From contig NZ_MASW01000002.1 of NCBI RefSeq assembly GCF_003202285.1, positions 1,240,001 to 1,304,000 of the forward strand: a stretch of DNA of 64,000 bases, read 5' to 3'. Position 1 is the first letter of the stretch. The number at the start of each line of letters is the position of its first letter. The position numbers and the translations under genes are program-made. Of this stretch, positions 33,648-42,319 are shown one piece after another. Origin of the DNA: Prauserella muralis (GTDB lineage Bacteria > Actinomycetota > Actinomycetes > Mycobacteriales > Pseudonocardiaceae). A model generated the notes under the pieces. The model searched no databases. It was not told where the DNA came from and worked only from the letters and a program-made list of their open reading frames with translations.

Positions 33648-34693
33648 GCACGATGACGACCGTCGAGGAGACCGTCGCAGGCAACGCCGACCTGCACGGG
33701 CGCCGCACCCTGCTGGTGCGGCAGGTGACGTGGGAAGCAGAGGGCGTGCTGTCGTTGCGCCTCACCGACCCGGACGGCGGGTTGTTGCCTGAATGGCAGC
33801 CGGGCGCACACGTCGACCTGGTGCTGCCGTCAGGTCGCGTGCGCCAGTACTCGCTGTGCGGGGACCCCGCGGACCGCAGGGCCTACACGATCGCGGTCCG
33901 GGACGAGCCGGATGGCCGCGGCGGCTCACGGGAAATCCACAGTAGTGCGCTGGCCGGCCGCTTGGTGGACGTGCAGGGCCCGCGCAACCACTTCGCGCTC
34001 GTGCCCGCGCCCCGTTACCTGTTCATTGCCGGCGGTATCGGGATCACGCCGATCCTGCCGATGGTGCGGCGGGTCCACGCGTGGGGTGTCCCGTGGCGGC
34101 TTGTCTACGGGGGACGGTCGCGGCAAAGCATGCCTTTCGCCGGTGACCTCGCCGAACTCGCCGATCGGGCCGCTTCCCGAGTGGACATGGTGCCGGAGGA
34201 CGAGTGCGGCGTTCCGGATCTCGACGCGATCCTGGCCGACCTCGCCGACGGCACCCGGGTCTACTGCTGTGGCCCCGAGGGCTTGTTGAGGGCGGTCGAG
34301 CAGCGCTGCGAGAACCGACCGCGTGGCGTGGAACTCCACGTCGAACGATTCTCCGCCGTACCTGGCCGCCAGGAGACACCAGGCGAGGCCACTGTCGGCG
34401 GGGACGCTGTGCCGGGCGGCCCGCCCGGAACCTTCGAGGTCGAGTTGCGGCGCACGGGAGTGACGCTGACCGTCCAGCCCGACCGCACGCTCATCGACGT
34501 GGTGCGGGAGGCGGTGCCGGACCTGCTCTCGTCGTGCGAGGAAGGCTTCTGCGGCACGTGCGAGACGAAGGTGCTCGACGGCACACCGGACCACCATGAC
34601 ACGATCCTGTCCGCGCGGGAGCGCGAGAGCGGAAGAACGATGATGATCTGTGTCGGCCGTTCCCGCTCGCGGCGGCTGGTGCTCGACCTGTGA
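33644..34693 (+). CDS. Class IA oxygenase reductase (FMN, NAD, plant-type 2Fe-2S)
   Basis: A 349-residue three-domain electron-transfer protein: a flavin-binding barrel (RQYSLCGDPADRRAYTIAV), an NAD-binding part (YLFIAGGIGITPILPMV, CCGPEGLL), and a C-terminal ferredoxin domain with CEEGFCGTCE and a later Cys. This is the layout of phthalate dioxygenase reductase and VanB. It should pass electrons from NADH to the Rieske oxygenase at 27838. It starts with GTG overlapping the previous stop. Confidence 0.88.
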   Translation: MSTMTTVEETVAGNADLHGRRTLLVRQVTWEAEGVLSLRLTDPDGGLLPEWQPGAHVDLVLPSGRVRQYSLCGDPADRRAYTIAVRDEPDGRGGSREIHSSALAGRLVDVQGPRNHFALVPAPRYLFIAGGIGITPILPMVRRVHAWGVPWRLVYGGRSRQSMPFAGDLAELADRAASRVDMVPEDECGVPDLDAILADLADGTRVYCCGPEGLLRAVEQRCENRPRGVELHVERFSAVPGRQETPGEATVGGDAVPGGPPGTFEVELRRTGVTLTVQPDRTLIDVVREAVPDLLSSCEEGFCGTCETKVLDGTPDHHDTILSARERESGRTMMICVGRSRSRRLVLDL

Positions 34694-35014
34694 GCCGTGC
34701 GCCCGCCGAAACGCGCTGAATGCAGCTTTGCCGTGTGGAGCCGGGCACCCGAGAACAATCGCCCTGAGGACGAGAACGACGGCGGACAGATGTCCGGAGG
34801 CGTCGGCACCCCCATACGTCATCGGCTGCTGCCGGCGTCGACGTTGATTTGCCAGTGCTGGCGGACCCGCCCACGTTGGGAGCGTTCGTAGCGGAAGCAG
34901 TTCGGGTTGGAGTACCTGCGCACCGTGGAGAGGCGATTGGGCCGCAGGCTCCGGACACCGACAGACTGGCCGTGCACCCGCGGTGGGCGTCGCACCCGGT
35001 CGGCTGATGCGATC
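34694..35014. other. Gap with no recognised gene
   Basis: A 321-bp stretch between the reductase gene and the anti-sigma-like gene on the opposite strand. No convincing start, ribosome site or hairpin was found. Minus-strand translation continues the run RYERSQRGRVRQHWQINVDAG near 34840-34900, which looks weakly protein-like, but I cannot link it to a family. It may be a decayed gene end. Confidence 0.3.
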
Positions 35015-36124
35015 TCAGCCGGGGCCTGCCGGCAGGAGCCTGGCGACCGGCAGGATGAATCCGCCGGACCACTGGTGGACGCCCGTGCTGAGCGGGCGCA
35101 GGACCTCCGTGGTGAGCCTGCGCCTCGTCGCTCCGTCGTCGATGCCGTTGCCGAGCTCTCCGCTGTAGCGCACGACGACCTCCTGGATCCGGTCGTGCGT
35201 GCGAAGCCGCAACACGATGGCTTCCTCCCCGTAGGCGAGTTCGGGCACGCTGTGGATCTCCGAGCTGTTGGGCCCCTCTCCCGGCGGCGCGGTCGCGATC
35301 GCGGCGACGAGGCGTGCGGCGTCGGCGCCGGTGAGCACGCTGGAGGCCAGGATCGGCGCCGTCGAGCGGCGTGTGCCACCGAACGTCTCGAGGGCGTAGC
35401 GGCAGACCGAGATCGACTCGACGTCTCCGGCCGAGGGGAGACCCTGCGCTGGCGGTTCGGGGCGGTATCCGGCCTTGTCGGTCGTGATCGGGTGGTCGGC
35501 CGGGCAGCCGTGCCGGTCCTCGCCGACGACGGGCTGCGCCGAACGCAGGATGGCGGCGCGCAGCACCGGGTCATCGGAGAAGACCGTCACGAACACGCCG
35601 TGGATGTCCCGGGTCTCCTCCACCCAGCCGCCGTCGAACGTGCGCACGCCGGCCTCGGTCCGCCTGTCGAGGGTCAGCCAGTTCTCCCGCTTGTCCAGGG
35701 GCGGATACTCCGAGCCGCAGCCAACCGCGGTCGACCCACCCGGCCTGCCGACCGCACCGGGCCGCACACGGCGCGGCTCGCCAGGGACTTCCACGCACCA
35801 TTGGTCTCCCTGGACGCCGTACCCCCAGTCAGGCGGCACCTGAAGCTGGATACCGGCATACGACTCCCAGCGCCAGGTCGGGTCGACCACATACCCGGCG
35901 GGTGGCGCGGTGCGACCGTCACCGAACACCGCCGTCACGGCGACCGGGACGGCCACCGCCACGACGACGGCCCCCGCCAGTGCGGCGAGAGCCTTCCGCC
36001 GGCGGCGCCGCCTGACCACGGCCTGCACCTCCTCGGCGAGGCCTGCCGTGGACGGCGCCTCGGCGGCATGGCGCCGCAGTGCCCGCGTCAACGCGGACGT
36101 CGTCTCCTCGTCGGGTTCGGTCAC
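35015..36124 (-). CDS. Single-pass membrane protein, probable anti-sigma partner
   Basis: A 369-residue protein that starts VTEPDEETTSALTRALRRHAAEAP. Residues about 40-75 give a basic stretch RRRRRRK followed by one transmembrane helix (ALAALAGAVVVAVAVPVAVTAV); the rest is extracytoplasmic, with several Cys. The GTG overlaps the stop of the sigma gene, so the two are coupled. This layout is typical of membrane partners of SigE-type ECF factors in actinomycetes. I do not see a classical zinc anti-sigma motif, so the role is inferred from neighbourhood. Confidence 0.65.
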   Translation of the reverse strand: MTEPDEETTSALTRALRRHAAEAPSTAGLAEEVQAVVRRRRRRKALAALAGAVVVAVAVPVAVTAVFGDGRTAPPAGYVVDPTWRWESYAGIQLQVPPDWGYGVQGDQWCVEVPGEPRRVRPGAVGRPGGSTAVGCGSEYPPLDKRENWLTLDRRTEAGVRTFDGGWVEETRDIHGVFVTVFSDDPVLRAAILRSAQPVVGEDRHGCPADHPITTDKAGYRPEPPAQGLPSAGDVESISVCRYALETFGGTRRSTAPILASSVLTGADAARLVAAIATAPPGEGPNSSEIHSVPELAYGEEAIVLRLRTHDRIQEVVVRYSGELGNGIDDGATRRRLTTEVLRPLSTGVHQWSGGFILPVARLLPAGPG

Positions 36125-36642
36125 GGTGTCGCTGCCTCCTCGGTCGCGGCGAGCCAGTCGTGGAGGGTCGCGAGGCCGCGATGGATCTGGGATCGGACCG
36201 TGCTGACCGAACACTCCAGGATCGCCGCGATCTCCGTGTCGGAGCGGTCCTCGTAGTAGCGCAGAACGACCGCGGCCCGTTGCCGGGCGGGAAGCCGCCC
36301 GCCCAGCGCCCACAGGGTCTCCTCGAGGACCACCGCCTGCGCCACGTCGACACCGGCATCAGGCTCGGCGAGCCGGGTCGCGTCCGCCTCCGGGCGTTCC
36401 CTGCGCTGGAACCGCCGCCACCGGGACGTGTCCGCGTTGACGACGCAGCGGCGGAGATAGGCCTCCGGGTCGCCACGCTCGACGATCCGTTCCCAGCGCG
36501 CACAGGCCCCGACCAGCGCGTCCTGCACCGCGTCGGCGGCACGCTCACGGTCGCCGGTCACCAGGTACGCGAACCGCATCAGTGCGTCACCCCGCGTGGC
36601 GACCCAGGTCTCGAAGGCGGGTCTGTCGTCACCAGCGTCCAC
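36121..36642 (-). CDS. SigE-family ECF sigma factor
   Basis: A 173-residue factor. Region 2 (FAYLVTGDRERAADAVQDALVGACARW) and region 4 (LPARQRAAVVLRYYEDRSDTEIAAILECSVSTVRSQIHRGLATL) are clear, with the short linker of the actinobacterial SigE-type group. The GTG at 36642 has GGAGGTG upstream; longer in-frame starts lack one. The 171-bp gap upstream holds its promoter; GGAACC and GGGTACTAC on the minus strand may be an ECF-type pair, but spacing is not certain. Confidence 0.85.
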   Translation of the reverse strand: MDAGDDRPAFETWVATRGDALMRFAYLVTGDRERAADAVQDALVGACARWERIVERGDPEAYLRRCVVNADTSRWRRFQRRERPEADATRLAEPDAGVDVAQAVVLEETLWALGGRLPARQRAAVVLRYYEDRSDTEIAAILECSVSTVRSQIHRGLATLHDWLAATEEAATP

Positions 36643-36813
36643 GCGGCACCTCCAGTAGTACCCACGCCGCAAGTCGGTTCCGCATTGCCTCGTGTTGCAT
36701 CACGGTTGTGTGACGTCAGGCGTGTGCGGCCGGGAGGTATGCGGTGTTGCGACCGTGCCGTCGCGGTCACCGTGCTGGGGAGTCCGCAGTGGGCCCTTCT
36801 GGGGCAGGCCAGG

Positions 36814-37422
36814 TCAGCTCGTGACGAACCAGATGGCGCGCACCAGCTGATCGGTCTCGTTGAGCAGCCGGTGTGGCACGTCGCCGCGCATGGCGATCGC
36901 GTTGCCCTGCTTGACCCGCCTGCGGCGGCCGTTGACGACGACGGTCAGCGTGCCCTCCAGCACGTAGCCGTAGTCGTTGCCCTGATGCCGCTGCGGCTGG
37001 TCGGCGGGTGCGGAGTCGGCGCCGGGCTCGTACTCGGTGAGCAGGAAGTCGACGTGGTCGCCCTCCAGTTCGGCGAGCCTGCGCCAGCGCACACCGGTCT
37101 GGAACGCGAGGTAGTCCGTGGCCCTGGCCGGCCGGCTTCCCCTGCCGCGCCGGCCGTCGGACTTCTTCTCCGGCGCCACCGAGTGCCCGAGCAGGTCGTC
37201 CAGCGACAGGTTCAGCTCGGTGGCGATCGCGAACAGGGTGCTGACCGCCGCCTGGCTCTGGCCCAGTTCGAACTGGGACAGGAAGCTGGCCGACACGCCG
37301 AGCCGCCGCGCGAGCTCACGGACCGACAGCCCGGCGCGCTCCCGCTCGCGCCGGACGTTCTGCCCGACGGAGACGCTCATCCCACCGGGGTCGGCCCGGC
37401 CGACCCTGCGCGATTCGGCCAC
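36814..37422 (-). CDS. XRE-family regulator with cupin domain
   Basis: A 202-residue regulator. The HTH (VRRERERAGLSVRELARRLGVSASFLSQFELGQ) is at residues about 20-75; the C-terminal cupin (DYGYVLEGTLTVVVNGRRRRVKQGNAIAMRGDVPHRL) is at about 145-200. This family regulates catabolic or polyamine genes in response to small molecules bound by the cupin. GTG start with GGGAG upstream. It is the last gene before the ligase/E1 pair and is the best local candidate for binding the palindrome at 41158-41174 (inference). Confidence 0.85.
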   Translation of the reverse strand: MAESRRVGRADPGGMSVSVGQNVRRERERAGLSVRELARRLGVSASFLSQFELGQSQAAVSTLFAIATELNLSLDDLLGHSVAPEKKSDGRRGRGSRPARATDYLAFQTGVRWRRLAELEGDHVDFLLTEYEPGADSAPADQPQRHQGNDYGYVLEGTLTVVVNGRRRRVKQGNAIAMRGDVPHRLLNETDQLVRAIWFVTS

Positions 37423-37501
37423 GTGTCACTCCCTGCGCGTGCTGGCGGTGGTGCGGAGCCGAGCGTACCGCGACGCGCGGGGGCTTCCGCCTGCCCGCGC
37501 C

Positions 37502-39085
37502 TCACCCGAGCGCTCCGCCGGGCAGGCCGTCCCGTGCCCGGAGCCGCTCGCGCAGGACGTGCCGCTGCACCTTGCCGCTGGCGGTGCGCGGCAGCTCGGC
37601 GACGATCTCCAGCCGTTCCGGCGACTTCTGCACCGCCAGCCCCGCTGCCGACAGGTGCGCGCGCAGCTGCTCCAGCGTCGGCACCAGGCCGTCCTGCGGG
37701 ACGACGTAGGCGCAGGCCCGCTCCACGAGGACCGGATCCGGACAGCTCACCACCGCGACCTCGTGCACCGCCGGGTGTCCCAGCAGCAGCTCCTCCACCT
37801 CCGCCACGCTGAACTTCTCGCCGCCCCGGTTGATGATGTCTTTGATCCGGCCCGTGATGTGCACGGTGGAATCGGCGTCGATGCGGGCCTGGTCGCCGGT
37901 GCGGAAGAACCCGTCGGCGGTGAACGCCGACTCGTTGAGCCGCTCGTCGAGGTAGCCGAGGAACATCTCCGGACCGCGCACCAGCAGTTCCGGCCCTTCG
38001 CCCAGATCCGCGACGCGGAGCTCGTTGCCGCCCATCGGCGTGCCCTCGCCCGTGGCCGCGGCGTCGAGGTCGCCGAACGGGTCGGCCATCGACGACGTCG
38101 GCAGCTCGGTCGAACCGTAGGTGCGCACGACGCGGGTACCCATGGCCCGCCGGGCGTCGCGGACGAGCTCGGCCGGAATGTCCGCGCCACCGCAGACGAA
38201 GACGCGCAGGCTCGACCGGGCGCGGCGGCCCGCGTAGGCCTCCGCGAGGCCGCGCAGGAACGGTGTGGCGCTGACGGTGAACGTGCAGCCGTGGTCCTCG
38301 ATGAGCCCGGCGGCCGCCGCGGGATCCCACCGGTCCTGCAGCACGACGCCACATCCCAGCTGCGCGGGCAGCACGACGCCGTAGCACAGCCCCGTGATGT
38401 GCGACAGCGGCGAGGCCATGAACACCCGGTCGCCGCCGCCGAGCCGGCACCACCCGGCGACGTCGCGGACCTCGGCCAGCAACGTCTGATGGCTGTGCAG
38501 CACGCCTTTCGGCCGGGCCGTCGTGCCCGAGGTGTAGAGCACGACGGCGATGTCCCGCGCTGACACCGCCGCGTCCGGTTCCGGGGCCGTCGAGTCCAGC
38601 AGTGTCTCGAACGGCACGGTGCCCTGCAGGCCTCCGCGCACGCTGACCACGGCCGCCGCCGCATCCGAGCGGTCCAGCAGGCTCCGCAGCTCGGCCGCGT
38701 GCGCGTGCGAGCGGAACCACGCCGGGGCGATCGCGGCGCGAGGCCGCACCTGCTCGACGATGAAGGCCAGCTCCCGGGCGCGGTAGATCGGCACCACCGG
38801 CACGAGCACCGCACCGGCGAGCAGCACGGCCCACGACGCGACGAGCGTCTCCCACCAGTTCGGCAGCTGGGTCACCACGCGGTCGCCGGGCTGGACGCCC
38901 AGCTCCCGCAGGCCCGCGGCGACCCGCCCGGCGGCGCAGGCCAGCTCGGCGTAGGTGAGCGTGGTGCCGGCTTCGGCGACCGCCAGGTCCGCGCCCCGGT
39001 CGGCCACTGCCAGCCGGAGCACGTCGGCCAATGTCGCACCGGGCAGCGCGTGGTCGACGGTGTGCGGCCGGGTGGCGCTCAGCAT
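37502..39085 (-). CDS. Acyl-CoA ligase (AMP-forming)
   Basis: A 527-residue ANL-superfamily ligase. The phosphate loop is YTSGTTARPKG; A5 is RTYGSTELP; A8 is GRIKDIINRGGEKFS; the catalytic Lys is in PRTASGKVQ near the C-terminus. The closest wording is cyclohexanecarboxylate-CoA / medium-chain ligases. The ATG at 39085 overlaps the end of the E1 gene, so both are one transcript. It should activate an organic acid with CoA; the acid is unknown. Confidence 0.85.
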   Translation of the reverse strand: MLSATRPHTVDHALPGATLADVLRLAVADRGADLAVAEAGTTLTYAELACAAGRVAAGLRELGVQPGDRVVTQLPNWWETLVASWAVLLAGAVLVPVVPIYRARELAFIVEQVRPRAAIAPAWFRSHAHAAELRSLLDRSDAAAAVVSVRGGLQGTVPFETLLDSTAPEPDAAVSARDIAVVLYTSGTTARPKGVLHSHQTLLAEVRDVAGWCRLGGGDRVFMASPLSHITGLCYGVVLPAQLGCGVVLQDRWDPAAAAGLIEDHGCTFTVSATPFLRGLAEAYAGRRARSSLRVFVCGGADIPAELVRDARRAMGTRVVRTYGSTELPTSSMADPFGDLDAAATGEGTPMGGNELRVADLGEGPELLVRGPEMFLGYLDERLNESAFTADGFFRTGDQARIDADSTVHITGRIKDIINRGGEKFSVAEVEELLLGHPAVHEVAVVSCPDPVLVERACAYVVPQDGLVPTLEQLRAHLSAAGLAVQKSPERLEIVAELPRTASGKVQRHVLRERLRARDGLPGGALG

Positions 39086-41040
39086 GAGACGACGTCCCTG
39101 ACCGTGCGCACGATGTCCGCGGGCCCGGCGCGCCACTGCCGTTCCAGCCCCGGCGCGTACGGTGCGGGGGAGTAGGCCGCACCGACCCGGGCCACGGGCG
39201 CGTCCAGCGACCAGAAGCCCTCGCGCGCCGCGAGTGCGCTCAGCTCCGCACCGACCCCGAAGTCGACCACGGCCTCCTGCGCGATCACGAGCCGGTTGGT
39301 GCGGCGCAGCGACGCGAGCACGGTCTCGCGGTCGAGGGGCACGATCGTGCGCAGGTCGACGACCTCGGCGTCGATGCCCTCCCCGTGCAGGGTCCGGGCC
39401 GCGTCCAGCGCATCGTGCACCATGCGCGACCAGGACACGAGGGTGACGTCCGTTCCCGGCCGCACGATCCGCGCCTGGCCGAGCGGCACGCGGTGGCTCT
39501 CCGGCGGCATGGTGAACTTCTTCTCGTACAGCAGGCGGTTCTCGACGAACACGACGGGGTTGTCGTCCTCAATGGAGCTTCGCAGCAGCCCGTAGGCGTC
39601 CGGCCCCGAGCTCGGCATCACCACGGTGAGCCCGGGAACGTGGGCGAGCAGGGCCTCCAGGCTCTGCGAGTGCTGGCTTCCCGAGGAACGGCCCGAGCCG
39701 AACTGCGTGCGCACCACGAGCGGCACGGTCACCGCGCCGCCGGTCATGAACCGCAGCTTGGCCGCCTGGTTCAGCAGCTGGTCGAAGCAGACGCCGAGGA
39801 AGTCGAAGTACATCAGCTCGACTACCGGCCGCAGGCCGGACATCGCCGCGCCCACCCCCATGCCCATGATCGCCGTCTCGGAGATGGGGGTGTCGAGCAC
39901 CCGTCCTGGGAAGTCCTCGGCGAGTCCGCGCGTGATGCCGAAGACGTTGCCGCCCGCGACGTCGATCCCGGCCAGGAACACGCGCTCGTCGGCGGTCAGC
40001 GCGTCCCGCAGGGCCTGGCGCAGGATCCGCGACACCGACGAGGGGCGCTCGCCCGGCCGCTCCGGCGCGGGCACGGGGGCGACCCGCCTGCGCGGCGCGT
40101 ACACGTCGTCGCCCGCGGAGGCGGCCTCCGGATGTGGTGAGGCGTGCGCGAACGCCTCCGCGTCCGCGACAGCCTGCCGCGCGGCGTTCTCGGCCTGCTC
40201 GACCTCGGCCGTGCCCGCGCCGAGCGCCAGCAGCCGGTCGCGCGCCACGGTGAGTGGGTCGCCTGCCGCCAACCCGGCCAGCTCCTCCTCGGTGCGGTAG
40301 GCCTGCTGGTCGCCCTCGTAGTGACCACGCACGCGCAGTGTCAGCCCCTCGACCAGGCACGGGCCGCCGCCGGAGCGCACCTTCTCGAGCACGTCGGCCA
40401 TCCCGTCGGCCACGGCGCCGACGTCGTTGCCCTCCAGTTCCACGAACGGCACGCCGTAGGCGAGTGCCCGCGCCGAGATCGGCACCGGGTGCTGGTCGGC
40501 GGCGCGGGAGAACTCCGAGAATCGGTTGTTCTCGCAGAAGAACACCACCGGCAGGTTGCGCAGGGCCGCCAGGTTGAGCGACTCGTGGAAGGCGCCGGTG
40601 GCCACGGCGCCGTCGCCGAAGAACGCCACCACGACCCCGTCCTGCCCACGCGCGGCGAAGGCCTGCGCCGCCCCGACCGCGATCGGAAGACCCGCGCCGA
40701 CGATTCCGTTGGCTCCGTAGATGCCGAGCGACGGGTCGGCCACGTGCATCGACCCGCCCCGGCCCCGGCAGGCGCCCGTTTCCCTCGCCATCAGCTCCGC
40801 GAGCACACGGCGCGGTTCCAGGCCCTTGGCCAGCACGTGGCCGTGGCCGCGGTGTGTCGAGGTGATGACGTCGGCACGGCGGGTGTGGAACAGCGCCCCG
40901 ACCGCGCACGCCTCCTGGCCCACCGACGTGTGCACGAAGCCGGGGATTTTCCCATCGCGGTACAGAACGGAGATTCGTTCCTCCAGTAGCCGGATGAGCA
41001 CCATCCGCTGGTAGGCGTCGAGCAGCTGTGCGCGGTTCAC
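39079..41040 (-). CDS. Thiamine-diphosphate E1, alpha and beta subunits fused
   Basis: A 653-residue fusion. The alpha part (about 1-320) has GDGAVATGAFHESLNLAALRNLPVVFFCENN, the ThDP-binding motif GDG...NN. The beta part (about 330-650) has ISETAIMGMGVGAAMSGLRPVVELMYFDF and QHSQSLEALLAHVPGLTVVMPSS. It resembles E1 of acetoin, pyruvate or branched-chain 2-oxoacid complexes. No E2 or E3 gene is in the window, so it may use a distant partner. The GTG at 41040 has GGGAG upstream; the frame is open beyond but lacks family similarity. Confidence 0.85.
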   Translation of the reverse strand: MNRAQLLDAYQRMVLIRLLEERISVLYRDGKIPGFVHTSVGQEACAVGALFHTRRADVITSTHRGHGHVLAKGLEPRRVLAELMARETGACRGRGGSMHVADPSLGIYGANGIVGAGLPIAVGAAQAFAARGQDGVVVAFFGDGAVATGAFHESLNLAALRNLPVVFFCENNRFSEFSRAADQHPVPISARALAYGVPFVELEGNDVGAVADGMADVLEKVRSGGGPCLVEGLTLRVRGHYEGDQQAYRTEEELAGLAAGDPLTVARDRLLALGAGTAEVEQAENAARQAVADAEAFAHASPHPEAASAGDDVYAPRRRVAPVPAPERPGERPSSVSRILRQALRDALTADERVFLAGIDVAGGNVFGITRGLAEDFPGRVLDTPISETAIMGMGVGAAMSGLRPVVELMYFDFLGVCFDQLLNQAAKLRFMTGGAVTVPLVVRTQFGSGRSSGSQHSQSLEALLAHVPGLTVVMPSSGPDAYGLLRSSIEDDNPVVFVENRLLYEKKFTMPPESHRVPLGQARIVRPGTDVTLVSWSRMVHDALDAARTLHGEGIDAEVVDLRTIVPLDRETVLASLRRTNRLVIAQEAVVDFGVGAELSALAAREGFWSLDAPVARVGAAYSPAPYAPGLERQWRAGPADIVRTVRDVVSC

Positions 41041-41157
41041 GTGGCGGTCACTCCCGTCAGCCCCGGCGGCGACGATGCCCACCGGACTCGCTGGTGCGTG
41101 CGGAAACGGTAATCCCGGCATCCCTGTGGTGTCCAGTGTCGCTTTACAATCACACTC

Positions 41158-41198
41158 GTCAAGTGACACTTGACAACGCCTGTCCGGCGTTTCACGAT
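41158..41198 (+). promoter_or_regulatory. Perfect palindromic operator and overlapping promoter in a divergent gap
   Basis: GTCAAGTG-A-CACTTGAC (41158-41174) is a perfect 8-bp palindrome. Its right arm runs into TTGACA (41170-41175), which with a 17-bp spacer and CACGAT (41193-41198) could serve the hydrolase/transporter operon. Repressor binding would block the -35. The 310-bp divergent gap (41041-41350) holds nothing else I can name. Confidence 0.6.
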
Positions 41199-41350
41199 GG
41201 GCGCACTCGGTGCTCGACGGCCCGATCATCCGTCGGCACACCCGTTCACCACAGGTGCCGCGCCGCACTAGCCAGGCGCGCAGACGCGCGAACAGTCCTG
41301 CCCGTGGCACGCGAAAACCGTGCCGCTTCAACACCTTCCGAGAGGCAACG

Positions 41351-42286
41351 ATGCATCGGGACGACATCGAGTTCGACAGCGAGGGCACGACCGTCCGCGG
41401 CTGGCTGTACCGGCCGGAGGGCACCGGCGACGTGCCGGCCGTGGTGCTGGCCGGTGGCTGGTGCTACGTCCGCGAGCTCGTCATGCCCTACTACGCCGAG
41501 GCTTTCGCCGCGGCGGGCATGGCCGCGCTCGTCTTCGACTACCGCAACCTGGGCTCGTCCGACGGCGAGCCGCGACAGCATCTCGACCCCTGGGCGCAGA
41601 TCCGGGACTACCAGAACGCGCTGAGCTTCCTCGAACGCACCGACGGTGTCGACTCCGACCGGCTGGGAGCGTGGGGCATCTCCTACTCCGGCGGGCACGT
41701 GCTGGTTCTCGGTGCGACCGACCCCAGGGTGAAGGCCATCGTCAGCCAGATCCCCGTCGTGGACGGCTACCGCAACATGCGCCGCGTCCACGGCACGCTC
41801 GGCTACCGCAGGCTGTGGCAGGCGATCCTGGAGGACCGCAGGCTGCGCGCGCGGGAGCCGGGCAAGCGCACCTACCTGCCGCACGCCAGTGAGAGCCCCG
41901 AGACGGAGCTCTCCGCATGGCCCTTTCCCGAGACCCGCCGCACGTTCGCCGAGCTGCAGCGCACCGAGGCGCCGCGGTACGAGAACTCGTCCACGATGGA
42001 GTCGGTCGACCTGCTGCTGAACTACGACGTCGGCCCGTTCGTCAGCCGCCTCTACGACACCCCGACGCTGATGCTCGTCGCCGAGGGCGACGACCTGACG
42101 CTGTGGGACCTGGAGATCGAGAGCTACAACCGGATCCCCACGGCGAAGAAGAAGCTGGCGGTGCTCCCCGGCACCTCCCACATGACGCTGTACAGCGACC
42201 GCGCCAAGCTGACGCTCGCCGCCGACGAGGCGTCGCGCTGGTTCGCCGCGCATCTGCTCGGCCACGGCGCGAATCCGCGGTCCTGA
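41351..42286 (+). CDS. Alpha/beta hydrolase
   Basis: A 311-residue hydrolase. The nucleophile elbow is GISYSGG (Ser in the middle), the acid is probably in VAEGDDLTLWD, and the His in PGTSHMTLY. The family includes esterases and C-C hydrolases of the DUF1100/X-Pro type. Ribosome site GAGAGGC precedes ATG 41351. It leads an operon with a ribose-type ABC transporter and two dehydrogenases, so it probably hydrolyses the imported compound or an early intermediate. Confidence 0.82.
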   Translation: MHRDDIEFDSEGTTVRGWLYRPEGTGDVPAVVLAGGWCYVRELVMPYYAEAFAAAGMAALVFDYRNLGSSDGEPRQHLDPWAQIRDYQNALSFLERTDGVDSDRLGAWGISYSGGHVLVLGATDPRVKAIVSQIPVVDGYRNMRRVHGTLGYRRLWQAILEDRRLRAREPGKRTYLPHASESPETELSAWPFPETRRTFAELQRTEAPRYENSSTMESVDLLLNYDVGPFVSRLYDTPTLMLVAEGDDLTLWDLEIESYNRIPTAKKKLAVLPGTSHMTLYSDRAKLTLAADEASRWFAAHLLGHGANPRS

Positions 42287-42319
42287 CCCGTTATTCCCAT
42301 CCCGAAGGAGACAAGGACA

